From assembly GCA_014706295.1 (NCBI GenBank), contig JACSVZ010000002.1, positions 108,062,547 to 108,126,546 of the forward strand: a stretch of 64,000 bases of DNA, read 5' to 3'. Numbering within the stretch: the first letter of the stretch is position 1; each line of letters starts with the position of its first letter. The notes under the pieces are model-generated. The model made no database searches and was not told the origin of the DNA. It saw only the letters and a list, made by a program, of their open reading frames with translations. Below, piece after piece: positions 38,595-51,766 of this stretch. The stretch comes from Lycocorax pyrrhopterus obiensis. Its lineage: Eukaryota; Chordata; Aves; Passeriformes; Paradisaeidae. The position numbers and the translations under genes are program-made.

Positions 38595-39130
38595 TGTCAT
38601 GGTATAACCTCGATAGGCAGCTAACACAGCTGCTTGCTCACTCCCCTGCAGAGGGGTAGGGGAGAAAGTAAGAGCAGAAGTGTGAAACATGGGTTGAGAT
38701 AAGGACAGTTTACAAGGGAATGCAAAGAAGGAGGAAGGAGGGACATGTGGAGTTGTGGAATCTGTCTTCCCAAGTAACTCTGACATATGATGGAGCCCAG
38801 TTTTCCTTAAGATGGCAGAGCACCTCCCTCCCAATGGGAAGTGGTGAACACACAGCAAAGCAAAGCAAAGCAAAATAAGGAATTAATTCACCACTTCTTC
38901 CCCCTGTTCTGGTCAGTTGGGGTCAGCTCTCCTAACTGTGCCCCCTCCAAACTTCTTGTGCACTCCCAACGTCCTCACTGGTTTGGTGGGGCGAGGAGCA
39001 GAAAAGACCTTGATTCTGTGTAAGTGCTGCTCAACAATAACAAAAACACCCCAAACTTATCGATGCTAATTTCATCCCAAACCCTTACCATAGCACCATA
39101 CAAGCTACTATACTCCAGCCAAAACCCATT
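38595..39130 (-). mobile_element. Avian ERV LTR, minus strand, with an internal inverted segment
   Basis: Read on the minus strand the outer parts are an LTR related to the one at 16.9 kb. The plus strand shows TGTCATGGTATAACC at 38595, CTTGCTCACTCCCCTGCAGA, GGTTGAGATAAGGACAGTTT, TCCAAACTTCTTGTGCACTC and AGCAGAAAAGACCTTGATTC. The middle (about 38725-38852) is in the opposite direction: TGTCTTCCCAAGTAACTCTG and GGGAAGTGGTGAAC are plus-strand LTR sequence. The element is therefore rearranged. Ends are approximate and no target duplication was found. Confidence 0.82.
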
Positions 39131-42100
39131 TGAGTACACGGTCTGTAGTGTAGGCTGTTTTTGTTTGCTATCTGCTTGTACAGAGTCAGCACTGTGAACC
39201 TCTGACCTATGAGTCTTACTATTAGCTGGAGTAACTTCAGACACAGAAGTCTATGGCTACAAAGCTGGTACCAGCCCTCTTACAGGAATGAAGGATTGAG
39301 GCAAAGAAAATTATCTGCTGCAATACAAAAAGCATAAACACTGTTTCTCCAGCATGTCACACCCTTATACATTTTTACTCTCAGCCTTCATTTTAGTGGT
39401 GTGAGTTCTCTTCCTAGTGTTTTTTAAGCAGCTGGAATAGTTTGTGCTAATACCTTGGTGAAAGAGTTTGTCTAAGCCATTGCTGTTCTAACTGATTCAC
39501 GTTCACTGGGAATTGGCCCAAGAGATGAATGCTGCAAGTCTGAAAGAGCACAATACTTAGAGAACTACCAACTTGCTCTTCCCTGCATTTGTATCTTAGA
39601 TAATAGTGAAGTTCATGCATTCCATCCTGGTTCACTTTTCCTGTGAAGCTCTAGAGTTACTGCTTAACACTAAGAGGAATTTTATATATGAACATCATAA
39701 AGTATTTGGGAATGAACTTGATATGAACAAGAGTGGAAAAAAGTGACATAGCAGTTCTGTCTACATAGTACAGTGCAGATGAATAGGACCAGATCTGTAA
39801 AGCAAACTGCCTGGTGTTGAGGGGCAGTGTCCACACTACAGGTGTGTCAGGGGAATTCATACTCAGCTATGGCTATTCTGATCCCACGGGCTGTGTGTTC
39901 CTGTGTGTTTCACTGCTCAAGGTGAGGGCCGAAACCAGGACAATGAAAAAGAAGATACAGTGGAGAAACAAAGAACTTTGACAAGCAAGAAACAGAGATT
40001 ATGTTGATGATGTGTACCTAAGCAAGCTAAACTAAAGATCCACCCCTCAGCTTCTGAACTCTTGCTTCCAGGCATTCACCGATCACGTTTGTAGTTTGGT
40101 GTTCTGCAACAGGTTATTCACGTTGAAGAGCTTAATCTTCCTTAGAGTCTAATCTTCCTTTCATATATTATTTTCTGATGATTGTGTTGGCCCAGTTGCC
40201 TCACAGGACATTGTGTTTTAATATTCCTTTCCAGAAGAGTAAATTCAAGACTCATGTCTTTTGGCAAAATTAGCTTTACTGGGTGTCTCATGTGGCAAGA
40301 GTCAGCTTCAGTTGCTCAACATTTCTCTTCTATTGCATTTATGTTTGATCTTGTTCATGATTGAGTCACTGTTGCAGGAAATTTTGCAATCGTTGTTCTT
40401 TGAGAATTTTTATTATCATAGCAATTTTGTTGAGAGCCAATTAAATCATGTTGGTAAGACATGTTTGGACAGTAAAAGGAAATTGCCTTGTAGCAGCAGA
40501 ACAATACTCAGTAAGAGTGTCAAATCACATCAAGTAGCAAACCTCACGAACAGATATATGAATTTCAGGTTGCTTTTTAAAGCAGGTAGCACAACCAAAA
40601 TAGAGGCTACGAAGCAAGATATTTGTACATCTGCTGATGGATGAAATACTTTCAAATGTATTTCTCTTCTCTTTCTCGTTGCTTATCTCCCTTCACCCTT
40701 CTCTCCTCATTTCTTTTCTTTTCATCAATTTTATTCATTGAGCAGCTAATAATTTTAGCATTTTGAAGGGGTTGCTGGAATACGTTTTCTCTGCTCATTT
40801 CATCCCATAGCTTTTCTTTCCTGTGTTTACCTGAAAGGTAAAAGAGTATTTTATATAAATCACAAAGAAAAATACATAGAAAATATCATTTTGAGAAATA
40901 GAAATAGTTCATTTCAGAATACAAAGAGAAGAAGACAGTGTTCTTCCTGTAAATATGAATAATTTCCTTCTCAGTGCATTAAAATGCTAATGATTTTTTT
41001 TATATAAGCTCAAAGAGGTAGCTGGTGTAATACTTCAATATTTTTTTAACTTGGCTTGAAAATTGTTTTGAACAACTCGTATTCACACAGCCATTATCTA
41101 CACTTAAGCTAACTAGTTTTGATATGTGCCTTCCGCCTTGATCTTAGCTACTTTTAATATTCTTTTCATTCTTAGTATGATGTTATCAGTTGTCCCAGAT
41201 TCTGCAGCTACTATGTCATCAAACGTTTTCTGTGCTTCACTAGCAAGATGTTCACCAGTTTCTGCACAGCTACAGACTTACAAGTTGTTCCAGACAAACA
41301 AATCCTGTTTTCCTTGTGCATTTGAGTTTCACAGCCTGGGGTGAATATGACCTTAACTTAAATTATATCAACAAATTTGTCACTTGATGATTTTAAATTA
41401 TTAAACGTGTCTCCTTTATGCTTTTATTGCAATGAACCTGTCTTTCCATGCGGAGTGACACAGACAAATATGGTAGCTCTTTCTGAAGGCAACCAGAAAA
41501 ACATTATATCCCCGTGTACCTCTAAATTTAGTGAAATACGATAAGAAGGCCTTGATGAACATCATGCAATATTAATTTAAGGATAGCTTCTTACTGTGTT
41601 AGACAGAAGAGAGGTTTATAGCAGATGCCAGGTCTCACATGCTTTTGACAAACTGCTGGCTCGTACAAATCTTGCATTGGGCAAGAGTGCCCCAGTCATC
41701 GAAGCAGTTGCTACACTGACATTTTTCTCTACAGTGCTTTGACATAACTGTCCAAGTCACCCCAGCTTACTGCATGCTGGTGCAGTTCTCGGACCAGTTC
41801 TGGTACCAGCAAACTGGATTTGTTTAGGAGGAAACTCAACCAAAATCTCTGCTCTGTGTGTACATTAAATACACCCATCACTCCTAATGAAGATACAAAG
41901 CTTCAATGAGTGCACAGCCCTCAAAGGGCCTTTAATCTCAGGAAGGGGATGTTCCAGTCAGGGAACCAGGCTAAATCCTGACTGAGGTCACCTGAAACTA
42001 CTCTAATCATCCTCGATGTGTAAGTAGAGGCCTTGGCACCAAACACATTAACATGATGACCCAGTGTTGGTGTGACAGATTGTTTGCTAATGTAAAAGTA

Positions 42101-45100
42101 ATCTGAGATTCCTACAGCCCCTGCTAGATTAGTCTGGCCACTCTTTCATGGAGTGTGCAGGGTGGTTCTGGAAAACTCACCTCATGCCAGCAATTTTAAG
42201 CACTATCATGTAATGATCCAGCTGTTGGAATTTAAACAATATTTTAAAAGGAAGTGATTGCTCCCTTTTAACCAAGCAGATCTATGCAGATGGCAAATCA
42301 TTTCCAAATTTTATTTTAACTCCATTTCAGTTGTGTCTTGCAATAATTAACTTGTGTGAAAATGCTTCAGTTTACTTACAGTAAAAGGGTTGATCATGGT
42401 TTCAAATTTAGGTCTGTTTTCATGATACTTATTGATCAATGTTCTCTCTGATTCATTTTAAGACATATTGTATGTAGATGTTTATTAAGGCATAAATATT
42501 GAATGTTTTGCCTATATTTTGTTGCAATGGGCCATAGAGAGGAAATATATGTTCTGCATATCCTGTGATGGGTGTGATGAGTTATCCTAATGCCAAAAAA
42601 GTAAATTAATTACTTGATCTTTTTTATCTGAATTTACAGACATTCTAGTACATTTATACCCTATCATACCAATAGCTAAATCATATTCTGTTTCCTGTCT
42701 TTTTCAGTTCCTGTATCTGCCCTACTCTTGTTCCCATCATTAATGGAAACAACTTTCAGTCATAGCTGTGGTCCTTGTTAACAGGAACAGGACAGCATAA
42801 AGAGCTTCAAGCATGTCAGGACAGGGAGTGTGCTGTCAGTCAGGTCTGTCAGATTCTGTACTCACAGATTTTTATGTACATAAATTTATGTGGAACTGAT
42901 AGCCACTGTCCCGCACCTGGTTACAAGTCCACAGTTAAAAACATAACCGCAGCTTCCAGGATCAGCTGACTGCACAGCTTATCTCCTGCTTAAATCAAAC
43001 TTTCTCTTTCAGCTGCAATAACAACAAATCAGTAGTTTATTTTATTACAACACCTGCCCTACTCTTTTTTCTTTTTTGGCCAATTAAACCATCTCTTATC
43101 TCTCGAACAGAAGTAACTGCCTTGCAACTGCTTAACTGCCCAACAGTTTTCAAGGTTCATCCTCCCTGTTAAAATGACATCAAAGACATTCTTCATTCCA
43201 TCTGCATATTTTCCTCTTCTTTTTTGCATATATTATTGTGTGCACACATATGTCCCTGGAAAAATATAGAAAGCATTTAATGGTCTAGAAAACGAGTTCC
43301 AAACTTTGTATTTATCAGAAGAGTGGCCTGCAGTTTACTCCAGAAAACTGTCATAGGAGACATTAGGCTCAAATGATATTAGGAGTTACAGTTTTTCCAT
43401 AACTGTATTGAATTTCAGAAAATTTACAGTGCTGCATTCTTGGCAGGCATGTATTACATTGCTGGCTGCACTCTGCTCTTCCCTGCAAACCCATTTTCAG
43501 AAATATTCTACAGTGCAGAGCTGGCCTGGCATGTTCTCCCAGGCTTGGCACCTCCTTCAATGCCTGCCCATGGCTCAGCAGCAAGGGCTGCTTAGCTGGG
43601 GCACAGGCTGGGAACGGTGTAGAGATGTGCACCCTCACTACAGGGAAGGATGAAAGATTTGAGGCAGACATTGCTGCCAGGAGCACTCACTCCTGCCAAA
43701 AGGTCATCCTTTAGTAAGCAATTCAGTTGACCTGTCCTCTCACATGTTCCTAATTGAAGGGGTGAATACCACAAAAGTGTTGAGAGCAGATGACAAGGGT
43801 TTTTTAAACACTTTGTGGGGTGCTTAGAAAGAAATGCATACTCCTCCAAAAGTGGTGGCTCAGAGATCTTCACATTGGGTATTGTATCTTAGTCTGATGC
43901 ATGAGTACTGAGATAAGCTGCCAATGCAAACATCTAACAGAAACCAGAACAGTATTTGGAAAAATTATATACTTCTAATAATAATAATGAGGGAAATAAA
44001 GTTTCATCTACTCACTGTTTACATCTGATTTCATCCAAAGACAAGTGAGCCTCACAGTGAATGAAGAGGGCACAGCTATTTCTAACATCTTCCTGCCACC
44101 ATTTCTCTGGTAAGAGTAAACCATGCTTTTTTCCATTTTTTCCTGATATTCATGTTACAGATCTGTGTGATCCATGCTATATTGTCACCAGTACACAAAC
44201 AAAGGAGACAGCTGTCCTAGGAAACAAATTATATAAAGCATCACTAGTTAGAGAAAAAAATTTGGATTTTCTGTCCTAAATGTACATTAGGCTTAATATT
44301 TTATCAAACAATGTTTCCCCCCATGCAGTTTCTGTAAGATAAAAACTAATAAAGCTAACACTGGAGAGGTTATGATTGTTTGTAGTGCTACCGCACATAA
44401 TCGTATGATCTTTGAATTTTCATTTTGATATTGTTATTTCCTTCATGATTATTAATTGTAAAAGATTATTTGTTGTGTAAATGTTTGCTGGCTGTTAACA
44501 GCACTGTGAGTCTGGAGTTCCAGGTATCTGGTCAATTTGAGAGAAAACAACTAAAACCTCAGCTTCAGTAACAGACTGCCACTGGTTGTCAGCAAAGGTT
44601 TTTTGTTTCTATGGAATTTATCAGTAGCGTGAGAAAATCAGGTATCCTTTGATTACTACCTAAAGGCTTCCTGTATTTGCTTTGTTAGTGTTATATGTTT
44701 AACTTCTTCCCTTTAGTTTTGTTACTGATGAAGTGACTGATTGAGCTGTGTACAAAACAAAACCCAAGATATAAGATTATCTTAAAACCATGTGTTAGGG
44801 AGGCAAGGAAAAGGTGCCAGTCACTTTTGTGTTCTCGAGCATAGGTGGATTGTAAAACCTCATCATATACTCTTTGATCTGGTCAAATTACAGCCTCCTT
44901 AGAGTGGGAGGAAGGAGTTGGGACTTTATGAGCCTATTTGATTTGTAGCATTTATGTGATAAGTTTGTCGTGGTTTGGTTGTAGTTAAGGGATGGCTTAA
45001 TTATAGGTGGATCCAGCAAAGTTACCTGTATTTAAAGAGTTGCATAATGCTTCCTTGCTTGCCCAAGACTACTTTCAGTCACTCATAATAACTTCAAGTG

Positions 45101-45223
45101 ATAAAGATCATTTGCATTGAAAATCTAAGTTGTTTGGCATTAGGCGGAGGCTGACTTTTTTCTCAGCAGCATATTTAACTTTACCTCAAAAATCTTATGC
45201 TTTCTTAGAAAGTGGAAAAAAAA

Positions 45224-45224
<1 letters not shown>

Positions 45225-45260
<36 letters not shown>
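45225..45260 (+). repeat. (CA)18 microsatellite
   Basis: Uninterrupted CA dinucleotide repeat, preceded by an A-rich run. Likely polymorphic. Confidence 0.97.
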
Positions 45261-45261
<1 letters not shown>

Positions 45262-46297
45262 CCTTCCTGTTCCAAAGTTTCAGTGTCTCTAATTTTTTAA
45301 ATAGAGTTTGACTATTTCCCAGGGGTTATTCTACTGTCAGGTATATGTGTATTGGTATCATGCCTGTCCCACTTGATCAAATTGTGAGTCTGATTTGCAA
45401 TTTGCACACAGCCTATGAGTGTCTGCTGGCTCATATGCAAAGAATGACCTTTCTGAAATGTTCTTTGTCTAACAATCTTTGAAGCTGACCAAGGCTTTCC
45501 TTTCAGTTGCCACTGTAACCATAGGCCTTGTAGCTGAAATTAGATACAGAGGTGAGATTCATTTGACCAAATAGAAACCTTTATCATCAGACTGAATGAA
45601 TCTTGATCCAAAACTTCATTATCTAAATCTCTGCTAACTAGAAATACACTGCATGATGATTATCTCATTTGTAGACATCTACATTTTTAAATACTTATGC
45701 TAAGTTTTTTGCCTTTTCCTTACAGACCCTGTAACGCCTCTCCTGGTGTGCAGACGGCCCACTCAGATTCAGATTATGCAGAAGCTGGACTGCAACAAGA
45801 GAGGGAAAACTGCAACAAAGGTGTTTGATATATAAAAAAAAAGACAAAACATATCTTTTGAGAGGTAAGAAATGATACATAACGAGCATTCACGCAGAGA
45901 CATGTCCTGAGGCCAAGGCAGAGAACAAAAGCATAAGGGAAGAGAAAACTAGGGTAAGAAAGGGATCTGGAGGCTAGAGCTAAAGAGGACAAGTCCCAAA
46001 ATAGTATGAGGAGGCTGGGATCAGAGGACAGAACAAATTGCTTGGGGAATTGCTTGAAAATAAGTAATGTTGGTTCTCCATAACATATGAAGTTAGCACT
46101 TCAGAGTTGCAGATTTCTTCAAGGTATTTGCTGATGGAAAGCATTGCATACAGAGTTTTCTAGGTTCCTCAGCCAAAATAAGACTCCAGATGTACAATGT
46201 ATTACTTCTGTAGATCTCCTTGTTTAACTTTGCTGATCATCAGTATTACCTGGGCAATTTTAAATCCAGAAAATCTGATTTTTATACATAACATTTT

Positions 46298-46329
46298 TTT
46301 TATGTCACAGATTGATCTGTGACATAAAA
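46298..46329. repeat. Perfect 15-bp palindrome with a 2-base spacer
   Basis: The arms TTTTATGTCACAGAT (46298-46312) and ATCTGTGACATAAAA (46315-46329) are exact reverse complements separated by TG. It would form a tight hairpin. It is not in a recognised repeat or gene. Confidence 0.75.
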
Positions 46330-46849
46330 GGGATATAGAAGTTTGAATGAATACTCACATTGTTCCACTTGAATACACACTGAAAGGTAATAATCGATAA
46401 ATATTTCAGAGGAAATCAACAATACTTCTTGGGAAAACACACACTGTCCCCTGAAAAAAAAAAAAGATAAATCACAAATGTTGTAAGGCCAAAACAAAAA
46501 CCATGGCAAACAATGATAGATTTTATGGTAGTCTATTTTCAGTAGCAATTCTGTTAGACAAGCTGGTGCCCTTCTCATCTCAGGTACATTTCTGTTCTAA
46601 TAAGATAGTTCTTTTAACCTAAAAAGCTTGTCTTATATTCATTCAGGAGGCTGTGAATGGGATTAAAAGAGCAAGAACAGCGTGTTTTGTAACAGTCTCC
46701 TGATAAAAGAATGCTTTGCCCCCTTACTCTCCCCTTAGGAAAATACATAAAATCAGGAAAAATGCAAGATCAGTGAGAGACTTTGAATCCTATTTTCATT
46801 GTTATGCTTAAGTATAGCCCCAGCTTGAGGCTGACTGATGTTGAGGTGA

Positions 46850-47399
46850 CTCAACTCAGTTTCAGGTCTTCTTTCTTTCCCCTCCCACCAGTTTCTTCAC
46901 AGCTCAGTTGCCCCAGCACAGAGGATGCAACCACCTCCATCTCATGAGTATGTCCAGCACACAAACACTGAGCTCAGCCCCCTGATGCTGGCTGCTCAAT
47001 GAGGCAGCATGGAGCATCATGGACCCTCCCTGTGCTGCCTATGTGACCTCACTCCTCCTCCTCCTCTTACAGTTCCACAGCACCAAAAAACACAGGGCTG
47101 GAAAGAGGTGCATCCTTTGTATGAGCTAAAAAACATCAGTGGCATCAATATAGACAATGAGTGAATATTAAGGCAGGTTCGCTGCCCTCAAAGCTAAGGA
47201 GGAACCAGGTGTGCTCTCAAGAAGCATCTGCGCCCACTGACCCTGAGCCATGCAGAAGCACCAAAAGGAAGCAGCGAGTGGGTGACAGCAGCGGGTGACT
47301 CTGCTTTGAGTGACAGAGAGACCCATCTGTCAATCTGACCTGCTCTCTAGACAAGTTTGCCGCATGCCCACTGAGAACTTATGAGAGAGCATTAAAGAG
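46850..47399. other. GC-richer unclassified stretch upstream of a CR1
   Basis: This segment is richer in GC than its surroundings, with a (CCT)n run at about 47054-47066. It runs directly into the recognisable CR1 endonuclease region. It could be a degraded 5' part of the same CR1 or another old repeat. No gene is supported. Confidence 0.3.
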
Positions 47400-48212
47400 T
47401 AGACAACGTGGGTGACAAGGTAGTGAGTATCTGCTATGGATCCCCTGACCAGGAAGAACAAGTGCATGAGGCTTTTCATGGGCAGCCAGAAGCAGCCTCC
47501 CATCTACAGACTCTGGTCCTCATGGGGCATTTTAACCACCCTGATATCTGCTGGAATGGCATAAGCAGCAGCTTGGCTGCTTGGAAAGCACAGCTTGGCA
47601 GAATAGCACCTGGGGCCCCTGGTGGATACCGTGAGCCAATGTGCTTTTGCCACAAAGGAGGCCAATGACATCTTGGGCTGCATTTGCAGTGTTGCCACCT
47701 GGTTGAAGGAAGTGATCCTTCCCTTCTAACCAGCACTGCTGAGGCCACACCTGGAGTGCTGTGTCCAGTTCTGGGCCCCTCAGTACAAGAGAGATATGGA
47801 CATACTGGAGACACTCCAAAGAAGGGACACAAAACAACGAAGGGACTGAAACCTTCTCCACTGAGAAAAGGCTGAGGAATGTGAACTGTTCAGCCCGGAG
47901 AAGCTTCAGGGGGGGAATTTATTAACGTATACCAGTACCTGAAGTTAAGGTGCATAGGTGGCAGAGCCAGGCTCTTTTCAGTGGTGCCCAGAACACAGGC
48001 AGCACCATCTGAAGACCACGAAGCACATTTTTACTTTGAAGGTGACTGAGAACTGGAACAGGTCTCCCAGAGAGGCTGTAGTCTCCATCCTTGGAGATAC
48101 TCAAAATCCACATGGCCCAGAACAACCAGATGTAAGTGGCCATGCTTGAGCAAAGAGGTTGGACCAGAGGATCTATAGGGGTCCCTTCCAACCTCAGCCA
48201 TTCTGTGAATTT
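47400..48212 (+). mobile_element. CR1 LINE fragment with internal deletion
   Basis: The first part matches the endonuclease region of CR1 ORF2: a YxxPDQEEQVHEAF-like stretch, then LVLMGHFNHPDICW, where the active-site GDFN appears as GHFN. The sequence then jumps to the 3' third (AGGCCACACCTGGAGTGCTG, GGAACAGGTCTCCCAGAGAG) and ends in the CR1 tail GGTCCCTTCCAACCTCAGCC followed by ATTCTGTGAAT. Most of the reverse transcriptase is deleted. An older, non-functional copy. It lies just beyond the probable end of the desmocollin 3' UTR and could mark that border. Confidence 0.9.
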
Positions 48213-48642
48213 CCCTTTCCTTGAAACCAGATAACCAAACCTTACATTCCACTTGTCTCCTGATCACAATATCATAACCCCCACCATACTGATATTCTGC
48301 AGCTTTATGTGCCAAACATGTTAAACTTTGGGTTATCTGCTGCTACTGGTTTTCCTTACGAGGTTTTCAAAATAGGCACTGTGTATTTTTTACAATTTAT
48401 CAGCAAGATGACAGAGTAATGCTTTATAATTTTAATATCCTGAATTTGCCAAGTATAAACTCCAGCTAGACCCACCTTACGGCTCATGCTGCAAGGACAA
48501 GTACTACTAGCATTACAGCAGTATAGTGGCACAAAACCACTTGCATTAAAATTTAAAAATCCAATCCCCTTCAGAAACAGGCATACTTATCTTCATAAAC
48601 TGGTTCATACACAACAAATGAAGAGTTTTTATAGAACATCCT

Positions 48643-48648
48643 TTTATT
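48643..48648 (-). terminator. Candidate distal polyadenylation signal of the desmocollin
   Basis: Canonical AATAAA on the minus strand, followed 23-45 bases downstream by a GT-rich stretch (TTTGTTGTGTATG), which is the usual arrangement. A second canonical signal at 51174-51179 has a poorer downstream element. Such hexamers are common in AT-rich DNA, so this is only a candidate. Confidence 0.35.
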
Positions 48649-51173
48649 TTGCAAAAATTTATCACTCACTGTTGTACAAAATATACCTAAAAATATGATG
48701 TTAAGAGAATTTTGACACAGCTAGGTAGATTGCAGATTACCTAGTTGAAGGGAAGAAATCTTCACAATTTTAAGGCAATTCAAGACAGTAACAACAAGTG
48801 AATTATACATTTTGAAATATTCCATTTATAAGCTTTACACAAATGTTACCAGGTACTTGGTATCTGTAAACTTTAATGCTTTATACAAAATTTCCATTCA
48901 CAAAATTAGAAGATACAATGAAAATAATGTTTTACAGTTCTTTTTCTTAAAGAATCTCACGTCTACTCTTGGTTTTACAGAAATAGCTGGTTCAACTCAG
49001 AATTTTAATTTTTAAAAGAGACAAAGGAGCAGAAGTGATTCCAGATTTCTACTTTGTTTAAAAATGGGAAAATAATTATCTATGTTTGCTGAAATGTAAA
49101 AAAAAAAAAACCAACAAAACCAAATAAAACATTTTTAAGGTAAATGAGACTAGAAAAGCATTATTTTGATTTAAATAATGTATTATTTTAACTCTAGGGT
49201 GGTAAGTTGGCAACCATCTACTTAAAACAGCCAACACTGATTCAATTTAAGCTCATACAGATTTGGTCTATTCTTTTAGAGAAGTACTACTACTATATTT
49301 TATGAGGAAAGAAACCATACTCACAGGGGTTTCTCTACACCACCCTCCAAGTAATTTTCAAAAGAGTGCAGTCATTATTTATCCTAGGTCCTTCTCAACC
49401 ACAGGATTTTTATATAATTTAAAATAAAAACAAACAAAAACACCACCAAACATTAAGAGAGGGAGGGGGAGACATTACTATTACCTTAAAAAGTGTATAG
49501 CCAATAACTAAACATAAAGATGCAAGACACAAAGCAGCAAGAAAATCACTAGGGGACAGATCTTCACCTGGCATAAAGTCAGCATAGCTCCACTGGTAAC
49601 AGCAGAGCAATCCTGACTTGTATCAGTCACAGATCTGACTGTCCATGTACAGAAGAATTCATTTATGTTAGTGATAAAGACGCGCAGTGTTCAGAAGAGA
49701 AGTGTTAGCACACATTTTTTAAATGAAGTATGTTTGTAACACCTTGCTTCTCATCTAGTATTTTGCTGCTGATGACTGTCACTCTTGCCAGTGGCAGCGT
49801 ATCTACTTCAGGATGAATTCATTACCACTTTCAAATGATACACTAAAATATATTTAACATTGGTCTATGAAGTCTTAACCACAGCTAGTTCTTACTAGAA
49901 ATATTCTTAAGCTCATTTACAGTTTGAAACATAAGGTTTTAAAAGTATATTTTATAATGTTAGTAAGTTTTTATATTGTTATGGGTTTTCACTGACCATA
50001 ATTCATACGGAATGAACTGCAATCACTGGAAGTCAGCAGAAACTGAAATTTAGAGCAGCATGACTCTTGGTTGTTAGCAATCATTCCTTTTACAGATCAT
50101 TAGATATAGTAAATTTTTTAAAATATCCCTAAGGCATATGTTTACAGAGCAAATCCTAAAAGCAGACTTATAGCTACAGAAATAAGTAATTGCACAAGTT
50201 TCTCATAGGCACCAAGGTGTTCTTTTAAGGCACAAGAGAATTCCCAGAGTGCAGAAGACAGATTCCTTAACCAGGAGTGCAAACATTAAAAAAACACTTA
50301 AAACCTGGGAAGCAGAGGTGGAGTTCCACCTGCTGCTTATGGCAGCATTCAGGTCCCACTGCTGTCATCTGCCAAAGGTATTTCAGACTTTTGTGTGTTT
50401 GTGTATATATATATATATATATATAGTGTATATGTATGCTTAATCTAGAACAGTAACAAATGGGATTCAGATGGTTTCTGCCAGAGATGTGTGTAAACGC
50501 TGACCTCTACAACTACCCCGTATTACACCCAAAACAGATAGCTTCTCCCAGTGTAATTTTGCATCTCAATAACAAGAAATCTCTTAAACACATTAGTAAT
50601 GCAGTGTGCTCAATCCATTTGAGCCGTATCTTCTGTCAAGTTCTACTTCCAAAAAGAAACAGTTTAATGAAGTCCATACCAGGGCAAGTAGAAAAGGTAG
50701 TGGTAGCTACACTGGACAAAACTCTTGGCACTGGTCATCATTTCTGCAATGATATGATTTAAAAGCTCACAAGAAACTGAGGTACAAACTTATGTGAAGT
50801 AAACATGAGATTTATATTGCGTTCATTTGAAGTATGATTGTTTCCTCTATTGCATGATTTTTTTTTTTGATCTCTCATTTCCTTAAAAGAAAAATACATC
50901 CTCGCATACAATGCTGATACCCTATGTGGTGATGCCATAAATCCCTTAGGATAGCAAGTTTGATGGGTGGTAACCCATTAGGAGAAAAATATATTTTTGA
51001 ATATTATTTTACATATATACAATATATATATATTTAATTTTCAATCAAAATGTAAAGTTTTCTAATATATTCATGAGTATTTTTATGTCCAAAATGAAAA
51101 AATATTTCGTATCTCAGTTCATATAAGTTAAAAGTTAACAAGGTATTTGATATCCACCAACAATATTATTTGC

Positions 51174-51179
51174 TTTATT
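51174..51179 (-). terminator. Candidate proximal polyadenylation signal of the desmocollin
   Basis: Canonical AATAAA on the minus strand about 390 bases after the TAA stop. No strong GT-rich element follows within 50 bases. It could give a short 3' UTR form. Confidence 0.3.
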
Positions 51180-51568
51180 TCTACAAAATTAAAAGAAAAC
51201 AAAGAAAAAGTGAGTTATAAAGCTTTCCTTCTCCAAAGCCAAATACAAGAAAATTTTGAAGCTGGATAATTAATTAAAAGAACACCAAGTTTTGCATTGT
51301 GAGTAATCACAAAGAATGTAAAATGTAATCTTAGTAGAAACTAGCATTACTATATTAACCTAAAGAAAAAATATTTTGAATCCCTTTTTTCTGATAGAAT
51401 GTGTCCAGTGTAAGAAAATGTAAATTTAAAGCAAGAGTTATTTACACTCTCACCAGTCTATCTTAATTTTGATAAACCTCTGCCCCCCTCAATTCCAAAG
51501 TACCTAATATCACAAAAGTATGACAGCCACATATTTACAGGGTTTTTTCAGCACTGTGAAAGGCACAT

Positions 51569-51766
51569 TTATCTTTTGATGCATGTTTCTGCTAATGTCC
51601 TAAACTTGGGTTCCAACTGATCTAAGAAGTCAAGTGCCTCTTCTTCATGCTGATCACTGCAGCAGCCTACAGAACCAGCCAAGGATCCTTTTCCTTCATA
51701 GTTATATGAAAGGAGATAATCTTCAGAATGCTTCTGTTCTTCATCCTGTCTGCATAGGTGCACCTT
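51569..51766 (-). CDS. DSC2: Desmocollin last coding exon: catenin-binding C terminus of the 'a' form
   Basis: A 198-bp coding part (65 residues plus TAA) after the acceptor ctgttcctatccag. It encodes [20 protein letters not shown], then [15 protein letters not shown] and [18 protein letters not shown], ending in IKR. This is the cadherin catenin-binding region (compare NYEG-GS-AGS and the FxxLA pattern of classical cadherins), which in desmocollins binds plakoglobin. It is used when the 46-bp exon is skipped. The 3' UTR continues in the same exon below 51,569. Confidence 0.94.
   Translation of the reverse strand, partial: KVHLCRQDEEQKHSEDYLLSYNYEGKGSLAGSVGCCSDQHEEEALDFLDQLEPKFRTLAETCIKR

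Larger units (their letters stand above)
39131..46849. other. Gene-free stretch
   Basis: Apart from the (CA)18 run and the 46.3-kb palindrome I recognise nothing. Open frames reach at most about 127 codons (40261-40644) and have no family resemblance. Confidence 0.55.
48620..51568 (-). other. DSC2: Probable desmocollin 3' UTR, extent uncertain
   Basis: The AT-rich, repeat-poor sequence after the stop codon has no CR1 or LTR copies and starts just above the CR1 that ends near 48.21 kb. A proximal AATAAA (minus strand) lies at 51174-51179, giving a UTR of about 0.4 kb. A distal AATAAA lies at 48643-48648, followed by a GT-rich stretch at 48602-48620, giving about 2.95 kb. Which is used, or whether both are, cannot be told here. 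A (TA)n run sits at about 50404-50425. Confidence 0.4.

Noticed and set aside
40261..40644. 127-codon open frame on the plus strand
   Set aside because: No family resemblance and AT-rich composition. Likely chance.
47476..47861. Several overlapping open frames of 64-118 codons on the minus strand
   Set aside because: Antisense of a CR1 fragment; not genes.
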